Source: Sorghum bicolor
Taxonomy: Eukaryota; Streptophyta; Magnoliopsida; Poales; Poaceae
Reading direction: 5' to 3'
NCBI RefSeq assembly: GCF_000003195.3
Contig: NC_012870.2
Location: 15,120,501 to 15,184,500, forward strand
DNA length: 64,000 bases
The notes beneath the pieces are model-generated. The model was not told the DNA's origin. It searched no databases and was given only the letters and a program-made list of their open reading frames with translations. This document shows, one piece after another, positions 32,291-44,609 of this stretch. The position numbers were made by a program, and so were the translations under genes. Numbering within the stretch: the stretch's first letter is position 1; each line of letters starts with the position of its first letter.

Positions 32291-34398
32291 TCTATACCTA
32301 TCTATAAAGAGCTAAAATTTCAGTCTGCCTTTTTTTTTCTGCCAATCTACAGTCCGTATAGGTTTTTTCTACCCCCGAAAGCCCCACGTCCAATGACTCC
32401 CTTTCGAAATCCAATAGAACAAATCGAATACAAATCAGATCAAAACCAAATAGAATACAATACAAAATCAAGACCACAGTTTTTTCTACCCCTGAAAGCC
32501 CCACGTCCGATGACTCCCTTCCGAAATCCAATAGAACAAATCGAATACAATTCAGATCAAATTGAGATCAAAACCAAATAGAATACAATACTTATATCTA
32601 TCCCTAATAATAAAGAGGCAAAATTTCAGCCTCTTTCTTGGTCTGGATTTTTTTTGGTCTGGCTATTTATATTGATGGTGAAGATCGAATAAAAAATTGC
32701 TTTGGACGCAACATAGATGAGAAAGAAAACTCTCCAAAATCAGACTTGAACTCACAGCCAACCAATCCAATTCAAGTCCAAATCCAAATCAAATCAAAGG
32801 AAAAAGACATCTAACCAAATCGAATCCACCATGGACAACTAGATGGACTTGGCAAATTTTCTAGCTAAATTTTCGTCGGGATCTTTTGATCCTCTTCTTT
32901 TTCCCTTTCACGACTCCCTCCGTGATGGACTCAAACATTGCCTTTCCAATCCAAACTCTCCACGGGTCACAAGATAAAAAGTCAGGTACAATATAATAAA
33001 CCAATTAAAGATGTCATGAAGCAACAAAATAACTTGCAAGGTAGCAAAGATCATAAGAGGAAGGATTCAAGATAAAAGAAAATCAAGATGAAAAAGAACT
33101 CTAAAAAGTTCCCCTACAAAGCAGATCACACCCACCCTTACAAGTCCTGAACACGGGTCATCGACGAGGTGGAGGAAGGTTTGTGGACGGCGCCATGCAG
33201 ATTCGGCACGTAGCAATGTCATGGGGCATGTCGATGCGGCGGCGGAGATCGGCTCGCTCGCAGCTACCCCGTGTGAAGCAGCAAGCCACGCACCTAATGG
33301 ACGGCACCGCTGGACGCACGCCGCTGCCGTCGCGTGCACTAGGGAAGCTGGCACGCATGCGTTCAGGCAACCGCGCGCAAAGCTTGCACCCTGGCATGAG
33401 AGCCATCATGGCCATGCATTTTCTCCCTAGATGCTATGGTGGTGCGTCGCTTTCCTGTGTAGAGTGAGTAGCACGAGAGGCGGCTGGAGCAAGGGAGATA
33501 GAAGTGAGACAGTGAGAACCGAGATGGGATTAGGTTTTCATCCCTTTTATATGATCCTCTTTTGGCCTACCAAGATCCTAGCCGTTCATCATGTATCAAC
33601 GACTGAAATCACTTGGTAGATTTCGCAACTGGGCCTTCAAGTGGACAAAAGCATGGGCTGGACGCAGGCCTGCATGCATGCTGGTAATAAGCTTTTGGCT
33701 CTATAAATATTCATTAGCGTTGGCTTAAAATATATTTATTTTATCAAAAAAAATCCCCAGCATCTCAGTTTTCAGATTTAAGTGACCGCTAACTATTTAT
33801 TTCAATTAAGTTTGACAATTTATTTAATTATAAGATATAGTCATTAATTAACAAGACGTCTACAGCAATTTATTTATTTGATTCAAGCCAATATTAATAT
33901 AAAATTAAAGGATCAGCTATATTTCATGTGTGAGTTTATTTGCTTTAAGCCACACTAGCATGTAGCCACAGACACGACATGGCCACGAGGTCCCTAATAT
34001 AGATTTAAAGAATCTGCTATATTTCAGGTGTTTGAAATATAGTAATTGTATAGAACTTGGAGAAGGATCATGGAATCACATGTCGCTTGCACAAAAGAAG
34101 AATTTCAACATGATCTGAATTGTATTCGATTTGTTCTATTGGATTTCGGAAGGGAGTCATCGGACGTGGGGCTTTCAGGGGTAGAAAAAACCTATACGGA
34201 CTGTGGTCTTGATTTTGTATTGTATTCTATTTGGTTTTGATCTCAATTTGATCTGAATTGTATTCGATTTGTTCTATTGGATTTCGAAAGGGAGTCATTG
34301 GACGTGGGGCTTTCGGGGGTAGAAAAAACCTATACGACTGTAGATTGGCAGAAAAAAAGGGCAGACTGAAATTTTGACTCTTTATAGATAGGTATAGA
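32291..34398. mobile_element. Helitron-like unit bounded by two inverted 5' ends, 2108 bp
   Basis: 32291-32565 and the reverse complement of 34398-34115 match at about 95% by eye. Both start TCTATACCTATCTATAAAG and contain two copies of a ~120-bp block with GAAAGCCCCACGTCC and ATCCAATAGAACAAATCGAA. A further Helitron 5' end (TCTATCCCTAATAATAAAG) starts at 32597 inside. Positions 33150-33480 are GC-rich with an unidentified open frame. No 3' CTAG hairpin was found between the arms. It is either two head-to-head Helitrons or one element with duplicated 5' ends. Confidence 0.7.
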
Positions 34399-34520
34399 TA
34401 GGAAAGGTGTAGAATTAAACACACGATTAATACATGTTCAACTACGATATGGAAAAAATTATACAACTAACTAAAATGTATGATATTGTCGTTAAATCTC
34501 TGAGCTAAAAATTACTTTTA

Positions 34521-34801
34521 GGGCCTGTTTAGATTTGAATTTTTTTCGCCCAAAGAGAAAATTTTTTGTGAAATTGGGGCCTAGGAACTAAAAGGGGCCA
34601 AAAAATTTTGGGGGCCAAAATTTTGGGCTGCAACTATGCACGCACTCCCATGGAAGCCTACCAATAACAACTGCAACTGCATACAGCCTAAGTTGTGTCA
34701 GAAAAAATTTACCAAACTAAACACCTAAAACTTTTCGTGTGCGTCCGACCACAAAAAAATTTTACCACTTTGACCAAAAAATTTCAAATCTAAACAGGGC
34801 C
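34521..34801. mobile_element. Tourist-like MITE, 281 bp
   Basis: Long inverted ends: GGGCCTGTTTAGATTTGAA on the left and TTCAAATCTAAACAGGGCC on the right. It is noncoding, and flanked by TTA and TAA. Confidence 0.88.
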
Positions 34802-34814
34802 TAATTTAATCGCG

Positions 34815-34857
34815 CAACATGTACTTCGCGTTGCAACGCACGGGCATGTTTTGCTAG
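34815..34857 (+). mobile_element. Helitron 3' terminus
   Basis: GCGTTGCAACGCACGGGC followed by ATGTTTTGCTAG and a host T. It ends about 245 bp before the NRPB6 start codon. Which 5' end it belongs to (32597 or another) is not decided. Confidence 0.7.
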
Positions 34858-35043
34858 TAAATAATAAAACAAGAAAAAAGTAAAACGTTACTGGACCTAG
34901 CGCAAGATTTTGTGTTAAGATTCGTGTTACGAAGCGTAGGATCGCCCAGACGCTCACCCTTTTGGTCCGACTCTGCTTGTCTGGTCTTCCCTCCCTTTCC
35001 TCCAGTTTCCTACTTTCCTCTGCTCCCCGCAGCCGCACGGCGA

Positions 35044-35051
35044 AAACCCTA
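35044..35051 (+). promoter_or_regulatory. telo-box in the NRPB6 leader
   Basis: AAACCCTA lies 51 bp before the start codon. The preceding ~80 bases form a C/T-rich leader. Telo-boxes are common in promoters and leaders of plant growth and translation genes. Confidence 0.5.
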
Positions 35052-35101
35052 GCAAGCAAACCACCGTCCACCGGAGGAGCGGCGCTTGCGCGGGCGGAGC
35101 C

Positions 35102-38100
35102 ATGGCGGACGAAGATTACAACGACGTCAACATGGGGTTCGATCTCTCCCTCATCCTTCCTCCCCTCTCTGTTGCTTGTCTCGCCAGGTCACGCAAAGGT
35201 TAGCGGAGCATTGTTAGGGTTTAGTTCGACAGGCATAATCTCCGTCAATCCCTGCTCAGCCTCGACGGAGCGAACCTTCTCTCTTGGTTTATTTGGTCGG
35301 TTGGGATTGATTTCTCGCTGCTCGTGAGGGTATGGGGGTCGGGCGCGGAGGAGCGGGTTTAGGGTTGAAAGCTGGGCGGTCTTGTTGGAATTCATTCGTA
35401 TCGGTTTTCGGCAATAAAAGGCGCCTTTGATGGTTAGTTGATTGGCCGAGTTTATCCTTGAGTTAGGTTAGCAGCTCCTCTCTGTGGTTTGGGTATCGCA
35501 TAGCCCCCCTCCAGTGAAAGGTGATACATGTACCTTTTTGTTTGTTATATATTTCGGAAATTTAAAGGTGCCACTGTTCTATATTTGTAGGGGTAAGTTG
35601 GTTGGTTAGAACTTATAGGTGATAAATTATGGGCTCAAATTCTTGTCAGGTTGCTCTAGTCACTTTGCTTGGTGTTGTATGTGGGTATTTAAATTAGACA
35701 GACTAAGGGATATTCATTAGTATTGGTAGACGTAATAACGGTGGACACCATTTCTTTGTGGTTCGTTCTTCTGATGACTCAAATGTCTATTTTTATTTGT
35801 ACACCAAGTTTCACATGGTTGTATTATTGGATTTATGGTCTTACTGTTCTTTTTTGTTATACAGCTACGAGGACGAGCCCGAACCACCTGAGATTGAGGT
35901 GCAGACACATTACTATTGTTTCATTTGCCTTTTATGCTTTATAGTAAGAGCTTATATGACCAATACAACCAATGTACTTCTGTTGAACAGGAAGGGGATG
36001 AAGAAGAGCTTGAGAACAACGAAGATGCCCCTGATGAAATCATAGGTGGAGAGGGTGAAGAGAAAGAGCAGGAAAAGACCAAGCGCGAGCGCAAAACATC
36101 GAAATACATGACGAAGTATGAACGTGCGCGCATCTTGGGTACTCGAGCCTTGCAGATAAGGTTAATACTTTAGAGTATTGAACATGTAAAAAAGCTATCT
36201 TCTAACCTAATACTAACCTTTAGTCTTTTGCAGCATGAATGCTCCAGTCATGGTTGAGCTTGAGGGAGAAACTGACCCTCTTGAGGTAAAGTTATTTTTT
36301 GTTTTCTGTATATTTTAAATTAGAAATCTTCAGGTTAACATTAGCCTTTTCTTGTTCTTCATTCTAACAAAATTTAAATAGTCTTTTCAGAGTGCACCTT
36401 TGCTTTCTAAAATGAAGATTGACTTCTGAATGTCATGTGTGATCATTAGCCATGGCAATTTCTTATTTCTTATTATTAATGTATATGTATATTAGAATTT
36501 GATATCTACAGGGCAATGGATATTTGTTCCTCACAAAAACATTTAAGATTCAATAACATATATATGTTTGAGAATGTCCCATATTGTATAAATGAAATTA
36601 ATTATGCTGTAGTAATGTACTAATGTATCATAAATTGAATCAATCAGTATAAAAGAAACTAACTGAATTTTCCAGTTCTTTTTTGGGTAGCTTGCATTTC
36701 CTTTTATGTTGTTAGTTTACGATGAATTGTACTGTTTGTTAGTTTTAGATGTTATTGTGCCATTAATACCTTTCTGGATAGTGTGGTTATTGATTTGACC
36801 TCTAGTATAGACAAAAGAAAAAATGGTAGATCAGTTTGATAGTAATACTTTGGATTTCCTGGATGGCTTATGAATATGTCTACCTTCTTCTGTATCATTC
36901 CCCGTGATATCTCATACATATTGGTCCCATTGTATTTACTAATTTCTGAAAAGTTTCACTGTCTCAAGTCTCAACATAGGTAACATTTACATATTGGGTG
37001 TGATTGGCTGCTTGCATTAGACCTTATGCAGCACAACCCAAACCAGCAAAAAGATATGCAATATCTTGGTGTTTAGTTAGTTTGCACAAGCAACTTATGT
37101 TTGGTAAAATTATGTTTGGCTGCTTATATTGTGTTGCATGTACCCATGCAGTCACCTCCATGTTTTCATGTTTCTAGTAGAGTACTGAGTGATGACTACT
37201 GTGACTAGCCAGGTTGACTTGAAGAATATTAAGGTTTCTAGCTTAGAGAGATACATGCAGACTTGGATTTCGGAAGTAGAAGGGGCTTAGCTTAGAGATA
37301 GCAGAGGGGATATATCTCTTCTAGTTGAATAACTTAAGAACTAAAATCAGTGCATCCTTGTTTGGTGCATTTATTTCTATAGAAAAATAAATGGATGCCT
37401 TCTTGCTATGGACTTCTGAACCTCAATCCTTCTGAACATGCCTACGGACTTCTTGATATGGACTTCCTGGTTTGCATATTTTGCATGCGCGTGATCATTC
37501 GCTCAAGTTTTATAGCTTAACAAGTTTTCACTCTCCTTTACATGGACAGTGAGCTGTGCTTGCTAATTTAATCCCTGCAACAAGCCCTGCTTGGACTTGA
37601 TAAATAAAATCAATATTTGGAATTAACCTTTATCATAGGTTCCATAAAATGAGAATGGGTTTTCAATACTGAGGCCTAATTCATAGAGAGGATTTGGGGC
37701 CTTCCTCAAAAAAGAAGAAGAGAGGATTTGGGGCTAATCTTTTCTTTGCTCTTCACATAGTGATTCTTAAAAAAGCTTTTTGGTTGTGTGTTTATCTTTC
37801 AGTCCCTTCATCACTTTCTAGCCTTCTGTGCCAGAGAATCATAGATAGTACCATCTATACTGCGGTGTTCTTGAAGCATGTCACTGTTGACTTTCTACCT
37901 TCGTATGGATAAACTCATTTGAAGAAAAGGACTTTTATAGCTTTCAGTTAATCAAATAAAAGTTATACCTTAGTGATTATATTTCAATGGTTACCATCAC
38001 TTTTAGTTTTTATACCGTGTATTCTAATAATCCATATTTGTTTGCACAACTTTAGATTGCGATGAAGGAGCTGAGAGCACGCAAGATACCCTTCACGATC

Positions 38101-38284
38101 AGACGGTACCTACCTGATGGAAGGTGAGTTTTTTTTCTAATGAAAGGCCCTCACTTCTTTTTTTTTGAACAATTTTACTATATTCACCTTGTTAATTACT
38201 TTGTTTCAAAACAGCTATGAAGACTGGGGAGTAGACGAGCTCATTGTGGAGGACTCCTGGAAACGCCAGGTTGGTGGAGACTGA
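35102..38284 (+). CDS. NRPB6: RNA polymerases II/IV/V (and I/III) subunit 6, RPB6 homolog
   Basis: Six exons: 35102-35136, 35865-35898, 35991-36160, 36234-36285, 38056-38123 and 38215-38284. They sum to 429 bases, 142 residues, the usual size of plant RPB6. All introns are GT-AG. RPB6 is the eukaryotic counterpart of bacterial omega, shared by the nuclear RNA polymerases and needed for assembly of the largest subunit. Residues 1-57 are acidic ([22 protein letters not shown]). The conserved omega-like core runs from about 60: [34 protein letters not shown], then [20 protein letters not shown] and [18 protein letters not shown] at the C-terminus. Intron 4 is 1770 bp; the others are short. The frame is intact. 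The upstream space is only 245 bp to a Helitron end. Very sure of identity. Confidence 0.97.
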
Positions 38285-38692
38285 AGATGCTGATCTACTT
38301 GGCATTTAAACGATATGTGGTGCAGCAGGACTTTCCTGTAGTTACAAGTCTTTGTTGCCTCTATGAGTGGATGCTGTAGTCAATGAACCAAGATGAAGTA
38401 ATGCTATGTTACCTTAACGTCTGTGGTTGTCTTGAACTCTGAGACCGTAATGTTAGCATGGTTGGTGGTTGCATTATGCTTGTTTGTTTCAATTTCAGAC
38501 ATGCAATTGCAGCGTTTTATGTGAATACCTTCTGTAGCCAAGTGCATGCTTTGTCTGCCTAATCTGATGTTGGATGTGATCAGTGTTGTTTCTGCCAAAG
38601 GTTGAGAGCTATGCTCCGATCATACGTTGCTCTTCTGTTCATGGGAAGACTTCGTAAGCTTTTCGCGCTGTGCTGTATCTTTCATTTGTTAT

Positions 38693-38742
38693 CATTCGTA
38701 TGGAGCTGTATGCTACACATTCGTATGGAGCTGTATGCTACA
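38693..38742. repeat. 25-bp direct tandem duplication downstream of NRPB6
   Basis: CATTCGTATGGAGCTGTATG plus CTACA occurs twice head to tail, at 38693-38717 and 38718-38742. It lies past the probable 3' UTR. Confidence 0.85.
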
Positions 38743-38802
38743 TTAGGCAAGCGCCCATGCTGTTCATTGTTTCTTTTGACTCGGAAGTTGTTATGGGACT
38801 TA

Positions 38803-39097
38803 GGGCCTGTTTGGTACAGTGAGTTTTTTTTTTTGGTAAATACTTATTTCTAAAAACAATTTTATGGGTAAAGCTGTTTTTCTTTTACAAAGACATAAGT
38901 TGGGATGAAGCTGAAAAAAAAGTAGATTATTGCAGTTTTTTCCTTTATTTCTCTCATCTATGCATGAAGGAGTTGGTGAAGCTATTTTATCAAACACTTT
39001 TTTCTAAAACAGCTCAGCTTCATCTAGAAAGTTGCTCATGAAGCTATTTTAAAAAAAATAATTTTATTAATAAAGTTGAGTTGTGCTAAACAAGCCC
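38803..39097. mobile_element. Tourist-like MITE, ~295 bp
   Basis: The left end is GGGCCTGTTTGGTACAG and the right end GTGCTAAACAAGCCC. The interior has inverted AGCTTCATC/GATGAAGCT blocks. Noncoding. Confidence 0.75.
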
Positions 39098-39451
39098 TTG
39101 TATGAGGAACAAATTCAGAAGGGTAGTTCACAGCGTAGCTGAGCAGGAAGTATGCAGATCAGATCATGGCATATTTGGCCTTACATTTTGCTCTGTTTAG
39201 ACTGGTTTGTATCAGAGTTTGCAAAGATTGATACCAAGTATCCACAACTCCACTAGTGCAAGTATGAGATCATCTTGCTCAGCAATGCGTTTTTTTTTTG
39301 TTTACTCTGGTAGTCTGGTTAAATACATATACACGTATAATATGCTTGATGTATCACATGATGACAAACATCACAGACATTTGCATGCTGATAAACTGTA
39401 TGAATCACAGACATTTGTGTCCTAGGATTGAACTGAAGCTCCTTCATGGCT

Positions 39452-40817
39452 TCATTCCTCGGAATCAGACTCGAGGGGGCAGGAGCCGTCGTCGACGGTG
39501 GCCAGCGGGTCGAACATGTCGGAGCCGGGGTCCATGCACCCGCTCACGATGTCCAGCTTGCACCGATCCCCCTGCAGTAGCCAATAGCGCAGGGATGGAT
39601 TAGCACCAATGGATGAATGGCACGGCACATACATGAAACATGAAGACATGAATGACTAGAGAACACCCACCCCTTCCTCGAGGTAGCCGTCCATGGCGCA
39701 GCTGGTGATGGCGATGTTCTCGTCCGGGTAGATGGCCCGGTCGCAGGCGCCCTCCATGTTGAGCTCGTCCGCCAGGCCCTGCGATGCAACAGCACAACAC
39801 AGTCAGGTGGTCCAATTGGTTCAACCGTTTGGATTTTGATTCATGTCCATGCCTGCACCGGCATCAGCATCACCCACACCCACCTCGTTGAAGAAGCTCA
39901 GCGGCTTGTTCTGCCATGGCTTTGGGACCCTGAACTTGAGCGTGTACGGCCCGTCCCACTCGGCCCCGTTGGTGAAGGAGAAGATCAAGCTTATGGCTGC
40001 ACGCACGCACGCAGACACAGGCACGCAGGCGCAGCGAATAAAATCAGCAAACGGCAACAATTAAGGTGAGAAAGAGAGATGATGATGGAGCCATGGCGCC
40101 CGGGCGGCGCGCTCACCGTGCTGCGGCACGCGTATCCTGATGGTGTAGATGGGCGGGTCGGCTTTGCCCCGGACCTGCAGCGTCATCTGCCTCGGCTCGC
40201 CGCCGCACATGATGGGCTGGTTGAAGCCGCCGCTGAACGCCACGCCGAACACGTCGTTCGGGGCCATCTTCGTCGCCGCCGGGTTGTAGAACAGGGTCAG
40301 CCCTTCGCCCTGCATGCATGCCAACAATTCCGATCATCAGACTTCAGTGTTCAGCTTCAGCAGAAGCAGCAGCAGCGATCCCATCGAAAATAAACGCCAT
40401 CCACCATGGGCATGGAGTCGACACTGGACTCACCGGCGAGGGCGGCAGGCCGTTGGCGGTCTTCCAGAACACCGGCGCCCGCCCGAGCTCGAACTCCGCC
40501 CACGTCGGCAGCGACACCCTGCTTGCTTGGAGGTCGATGTCGGAAGCATGTCCAGCCAGCAGACTCATCAGTCAACAAACCCAATAAAGCTACAAAAAGC
40601 AGCGGCTAGTTTAACTATTTTGCTACTGCACTTACCCCTTGTCCTGCTGCTCTACGGCAGCCGGCGCCGCCGTGGCGGCGGCGGCGGCGCGGACGCTGGC
40701 GGAGGAGCTCCGCCGGCTGGTGACGACGACGACACCCGCACGGGTCGGCTGCCGGTGGTGGATAGCCGCGGCGCCGGTGCCGCTGCTCAGGCGGCTGCAG
40801 GAGGAGAGCGTGGCCAT
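39452..40817 (-). CDS. PIFI: post-illumination chlorophyll fluorescence increase protein (PIFI), chloroplastic
   Basis: Six exons on the minus strand: 40817-40636, 40518-40434, 40309-40117, 39996-39884, 39778-39671 and 39571-39452. They sum to 801 bases, 266 residues. All junctions are GT-AG and in phase. The first ~60 residues are S/T/R/A-rich with few acids, a chloroplast transit peptide ([15 protein letters not shown]). Family blocks follow in order: [83 protein letters not shown], the FFNEGLADEL junction, and [13 protein letters not shown] at the end. In Arabidopsis PIFI (At3g15840) is linked to NDH-dependent chlororespiration. No catalytic motif is visible. A TATA box lies upstream at 40976-40982. 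Identity rests on remembered family blocks and is fairly secure. Confidence 0.88.
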
Positions 40818-40975
40818 CGATCCGTTCGCCGCCGTCGTCGTCCTTGATCGATCGATTGATTGGCGCTGCTGCTTGCAACTAGCTAGCTAAGCTTGTTGCC
40901 AAGTTTTGTAGCTCAACTGACCGCCGACGAGGAGATAGATAGTTCCGGGTGGCCGTGTTAGCTAGGCCGCCGGCG

Positions 40976-40982
40976 TATATAA
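40976..40982 (-). promoter_or_regulatory. TATA box of PIFI
   Basis: TTATATA on the minus strand, about 160 bp upstream of the ATG, in a GC-rich promoter. Confidence 0.6.
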
Positions 40983-41343
40983 GGATGATCCGGCCGGCGG
41001 ATGGGGGTGTCTGGGAGGGTGGACGTGTGTGGTGGGGAAGTGGCAACGACAGGGAGGGTCTGGACTGGATGATGCCACATGCCACTGCTCACTGGTACAA
41101 GCGCGAGTTGGCTTGGTGTTGGTGGGCTGCTTGATATTTTTTTTTCTCTCCTTTTAGCCGCGGGAAAAAGACACAAAGCAAGCTATGGCTTTCACGGGTA
41201 AAAATATCATCTCTGCAGCCTCAAGTGGTCATTGGTCAAAACTCACAAATCGAAAAATATCCTCGCTTTATCTCTCGCCTCTCACTGATTTTTTTTCACC
41301 TTTTTATAGGAGTATTTTCTGTTTTCTACTCAGTGCACCTTTG

Positions 41344-41573
41344 GGCCTTGTTTAGTTCAAAAAAAATTATAAAATTTTCCATCACATCGAATCTTACGAT
41401 ACATGTATGAAATATTAAATATAAATAAAAAATAATTAATTATATAATTTATTTGTAATTTATGAGACGAATCTTTTAAGTCTAGGTAGTCCATGATTAG
41501 AAAATACTTGCCAAATACAAACAAAAATGCTACAGTGTCCATTTTGTAAAAAAAGAGAACTATAAACAAGGGC
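41344..41573. mobile_element. Tourist-like MITE, 230 bp
   Basis: It starts GGCCTTGTTTAGTTC and ends TATAAACAAGGGC. It is flanked by a TTG duplication (41341-41343 and 41574-41576). Interior blocks CATCACATCGAATC and GAGACGAATCTTTTAAG are those of the family. Confidence 0.88.
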
Positions 41574-41840
41574 TTGGTAGTATTGTTTGGCTGATAAATC
41601 ATGACAGAAAGTATTGTTGGCTGATTTATTATGCGAAAAAACACGACTAATTTGTTGGCGGATTCGGCTGATAAACTTAAGCGAACAATGGTTTACAATA
41701 AATATGGTAAAACAGGCATGCGTACGTGTATGTCATCCATCCCACTACGGCCTTCAGGAAAAAGAAGTATGGCACATGTGTAGATGTGGAAATAAACAAG
41801 CGACGAGACAGAACACAAACATCAGGGTGGTCGATCGATG

Positions 41841-41942
41841 GAACTTACAAATAGAGAAAAACGACAAATATGAATGTTTATCTTACAAGAGGAACTTACA
41901 AATAGAGAAAAACGACAAATATGAATGTTTATCTTACAAGAG
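41841..41942. repeat. perfect 51-bp tandem duplication
   Basis: The unit starts GAACTTACAAATAGAG and ends TATCTTACAAGAG. Copies 41841-41891 and 41892-41942 are identical, so the duplication is recent. Confidence 0.92.
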
Positions 41943-42023
41943 GACATGAATAAAACGTTCTTGGGTCGGGGAGCCCACTAGGTGATAGTATTTTCTCTCA
42001 CCTCACCACCAAATGTAACAGCT

Positions 42024-42384
42024 GGCCTAGTTTGGAATTTAGCTTATAGTGACTCATGTGTATGTTAATGAGATATTATGAAAAGTTTAGTTCCATCTTG
42101 ATTGTTAAAGGTGGGATAGACTAAAAAAACTAATTGCACAATTTAGTTGTAAATCACGAGACGAACCTTTTAAGTCTCATTAGTCTATGATGCGCCATAA
42201 TTGCTACAGTAACCAACATGTGCTAACAATAGATTAATTAGACCATTTAGACTTAATAAATTCGTCTCATAGTTTCCAGACCAGCTATGTAATTTATTTT
42301 TTTATTAGTCTACATACTTCAAATATGTGCCGGTATATCCGATGTGACACTAAAAAAATTTCTTTTCACAAACTAAACAAGGCT
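42024..42384. mobile_element. Tourist-like MITE, ~361 bp
   Basis: The left end is GGCCTAGTTTGGAAT and the right end ACTAAACAAGGC. The interior has GAGACGAACCTTTTAAG and its inverse counterpart TTCGTCTCATAGTTTCC, so the element can fold along much of its length. Confidence 0.75.
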
Positions 42385-42433
42385 CAATCAACAGGTATAG
42401 AAAACAAAGACAAGTCAAAGAAGATGCAGATGA

Positions 42434-42660
42434 CTTAGTTCCAAAATTTTTGCAAAATGGGTATTGTACCACTTTCATTTGTAATATTATCAAATCATGG
42501 ACTAACTAGTCTCAAAAAAATTATCTCACAAATTACAGGTGAACTGTGTAATTAGTTTTAATTTTTGTTTATATTTAATACTATATACATACGTCTAAAG
42601 ATCCGATGTGACGAGAAATGTAAAAAATTTTACAAATTTTTTTTTTGAACTAAACAAGGT
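42434..42660. mobile_element. Tourist-like MITE, ~227 bp, left end degraded
   Basis: The left side has CTTAGTTCCAAAA and the right end TTGAACTAAACAAGG. Interior CTAACTAGTCTCAAAA and GATCCGATGTGACG match the family. Confidence 0.7.
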
Positions 42661-43879
42661 CATTGGAGGCAAAGCTAAAGGCAAAGCGCCAGATGAATTG
42701 CCTATTTTTTGAAACAATAGACAACCAATTAAATAGATATGTTTGCCCTTCCGAACCTATTTTCTGATCACCCAAACTATAAGACCTTTTAAAAGTTCGA
42801 TTCAGAAATCTGAAATGGCTACAAAAAGGTCTGAAGTCTGCACTAGACTGGGTGAGCAGCGTCTAGACTTGGGTTGGACAAGGGTAGGGTTAGGTCATAA
42901 TTAAACCTATAGTAAAACTAATTAATTAAAATTGATTACCTAGTTGATTTAATATTTTTGCAAATCTTTTGAAGAGGACCACCAAAGAAAACTCCTTTCT
43001 TAATCGGATTGCATTTTAAAAGTTTGTTTGAGGAATCTAAAATGGCTACTAAAAGGTTGTTGTGATTATATATAAATATATATGACTTATATTTATGGTT
43101 TTTAAAAAATATTGCAATGATGTCCATCTTATTTATGTTTTATCCGTTTTCTATCAAATAGCAACAAAATTGCATACAATATGATACTCATGATTGATGT
43201 TAGTTATATATAAAACATTAAAAAATATCTTTTTAATCATCTATCTCTAGATTCTAAGAAACTTACAACAAGAGGTTGTCTTTGGGTTGGAGGTTGGTTG
43301 GCCAATAGCCCGATATTTATCATAAGCCATGAGGCGTGGCGCTGTTGCTCTTGAACCTTGTGCTGTTGGTGCAGTCAGGTTTCAGGAACCTGCCATTTTC
43401 ACATTTGCAAGTATCTGAAAAGTGTCATTTGTTAGGACTGACTGTGAAAACCAAACTTCATTTTTTTTAGAAAACATCTACCGAGGGTTAATTTAAAAAA
43501 ATTGAAAAAAAAATACAAACAGGCCCTAAAGAATGCAAACGTACCGGATTTCAGATGGACATTTTCAGCCCAACGGCCGGACACCATCCGGCCTCCAGCC
43601 CACCCTTCTTATCGGAATTTCGAAAACTGCGTCGCTGGGCCCTATTCCTCGCGCACAATCCCTACACTGGCCAGGCTCCCAGTCCCAGCTCGTGCTGTTG
43701 TGCAGTCGTGCTACTGGATCGATTAATGTATTGGCAGAAAAATTATTGTTCACCCGTTCGACTGGTCGAAAATTCAATTGACACAACAAGGCCTTACACA
43801 CCCACGCATGTACTGTCTTTCCTGTTGCAAAACACTGTAGCAGTACCCGGTGGACAAGCAGCAGCATATTAACACGTAC
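42661..43879. other. intergenic between PIFI and the GT77 gene, no gene recognised
   Basis: AT-rich sequence with several overlapping short frames around 43500-43890 that show no domain or splice context. Confidence 0.4.
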
Positions 43880-44107
43880 TCCATCCATCCCAAATTGTAA
43901 GTCGTTTGATTTTTTTTACTCCAAGTTTGACCACTCGTCTTATTCAAAAAAATTGTATAAATATAGTCAAATTTAAGTCATTCTTGAAGAACTTTTATTA
44001 ATAAACCAATACACAACAAAAAAAAGTGATATTTTGTATAAAACTTTGAATAAGACGAGTGGTCAAATTTGATATTAAAAAAGTCAAACGACTTGGGATG
44101 GATTGAG
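43880..44107. mobile_element. Stowaway MITE, 228 bp
   Basis: The inverted ends CTCCATCCATCCCAAATTGT and (minus strand) CTCAATCCATCCCAAGTCGT are Tc1/Mariner-type Stowaway ends. The target duplication is TA (43878-43879 and 44108-44109). GACGAGTGGTCAAA and TTTGACCACTCGTC extend the fold inward. Confidence 0.92.
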
Positions 44108-44310
44108 TACTAAACATTTGCGAAAGCCAAATTGAAAGATTATAAGTGACAGCTACACCAACTTATCCAGTACGCACACGCATCGAGCATCTAGCGTTCA
44201 CCGCATCTCATCATCTAATCTAAAAAAGCTCGGTTGGAGGGTCTAACATCACTCTCAGAATAGGAGGAAATGTGAACATTTTTTTTTGCTTGTTTCTACA
44301 ACGCTTCTAA

Positions 44311-44609
44311 GAGCATCTTCAAGAGATTAGCCAAAAAACTAGCTAAATCTAATGATTTTGCTAGTCTTTAAAATAGATTTAACAAATAGATATTAGAATA
44401 CTCCAACAGACTCTACTAAGGATGGTTAGTGAGATAGATTATTCAAAAGTAAAGAGCAAACAAGGTAGGATGGAGAGCTACTAAATTTAAAGAATCATTT
44501 ATATAGTCTGTTGGAAACGTTTTTCCTTAAACAATAACTAAATTTACCTTTAAAAAATAATTTAGCTAATTTTTTTGAAACTTATTTAGCTATTTTTTTT
44601 GAGATGCTC
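44311..44609. mobile_element. Tourist-like MITE, 299 bp
   Basis: Ends are GAGCATCTTCAAGAGATTAG and TTTTTTTTGAGATGCTC, with a TAA duplication at 44308-44310 and 44610-44612. Noncoding. Confidence 0.88.
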
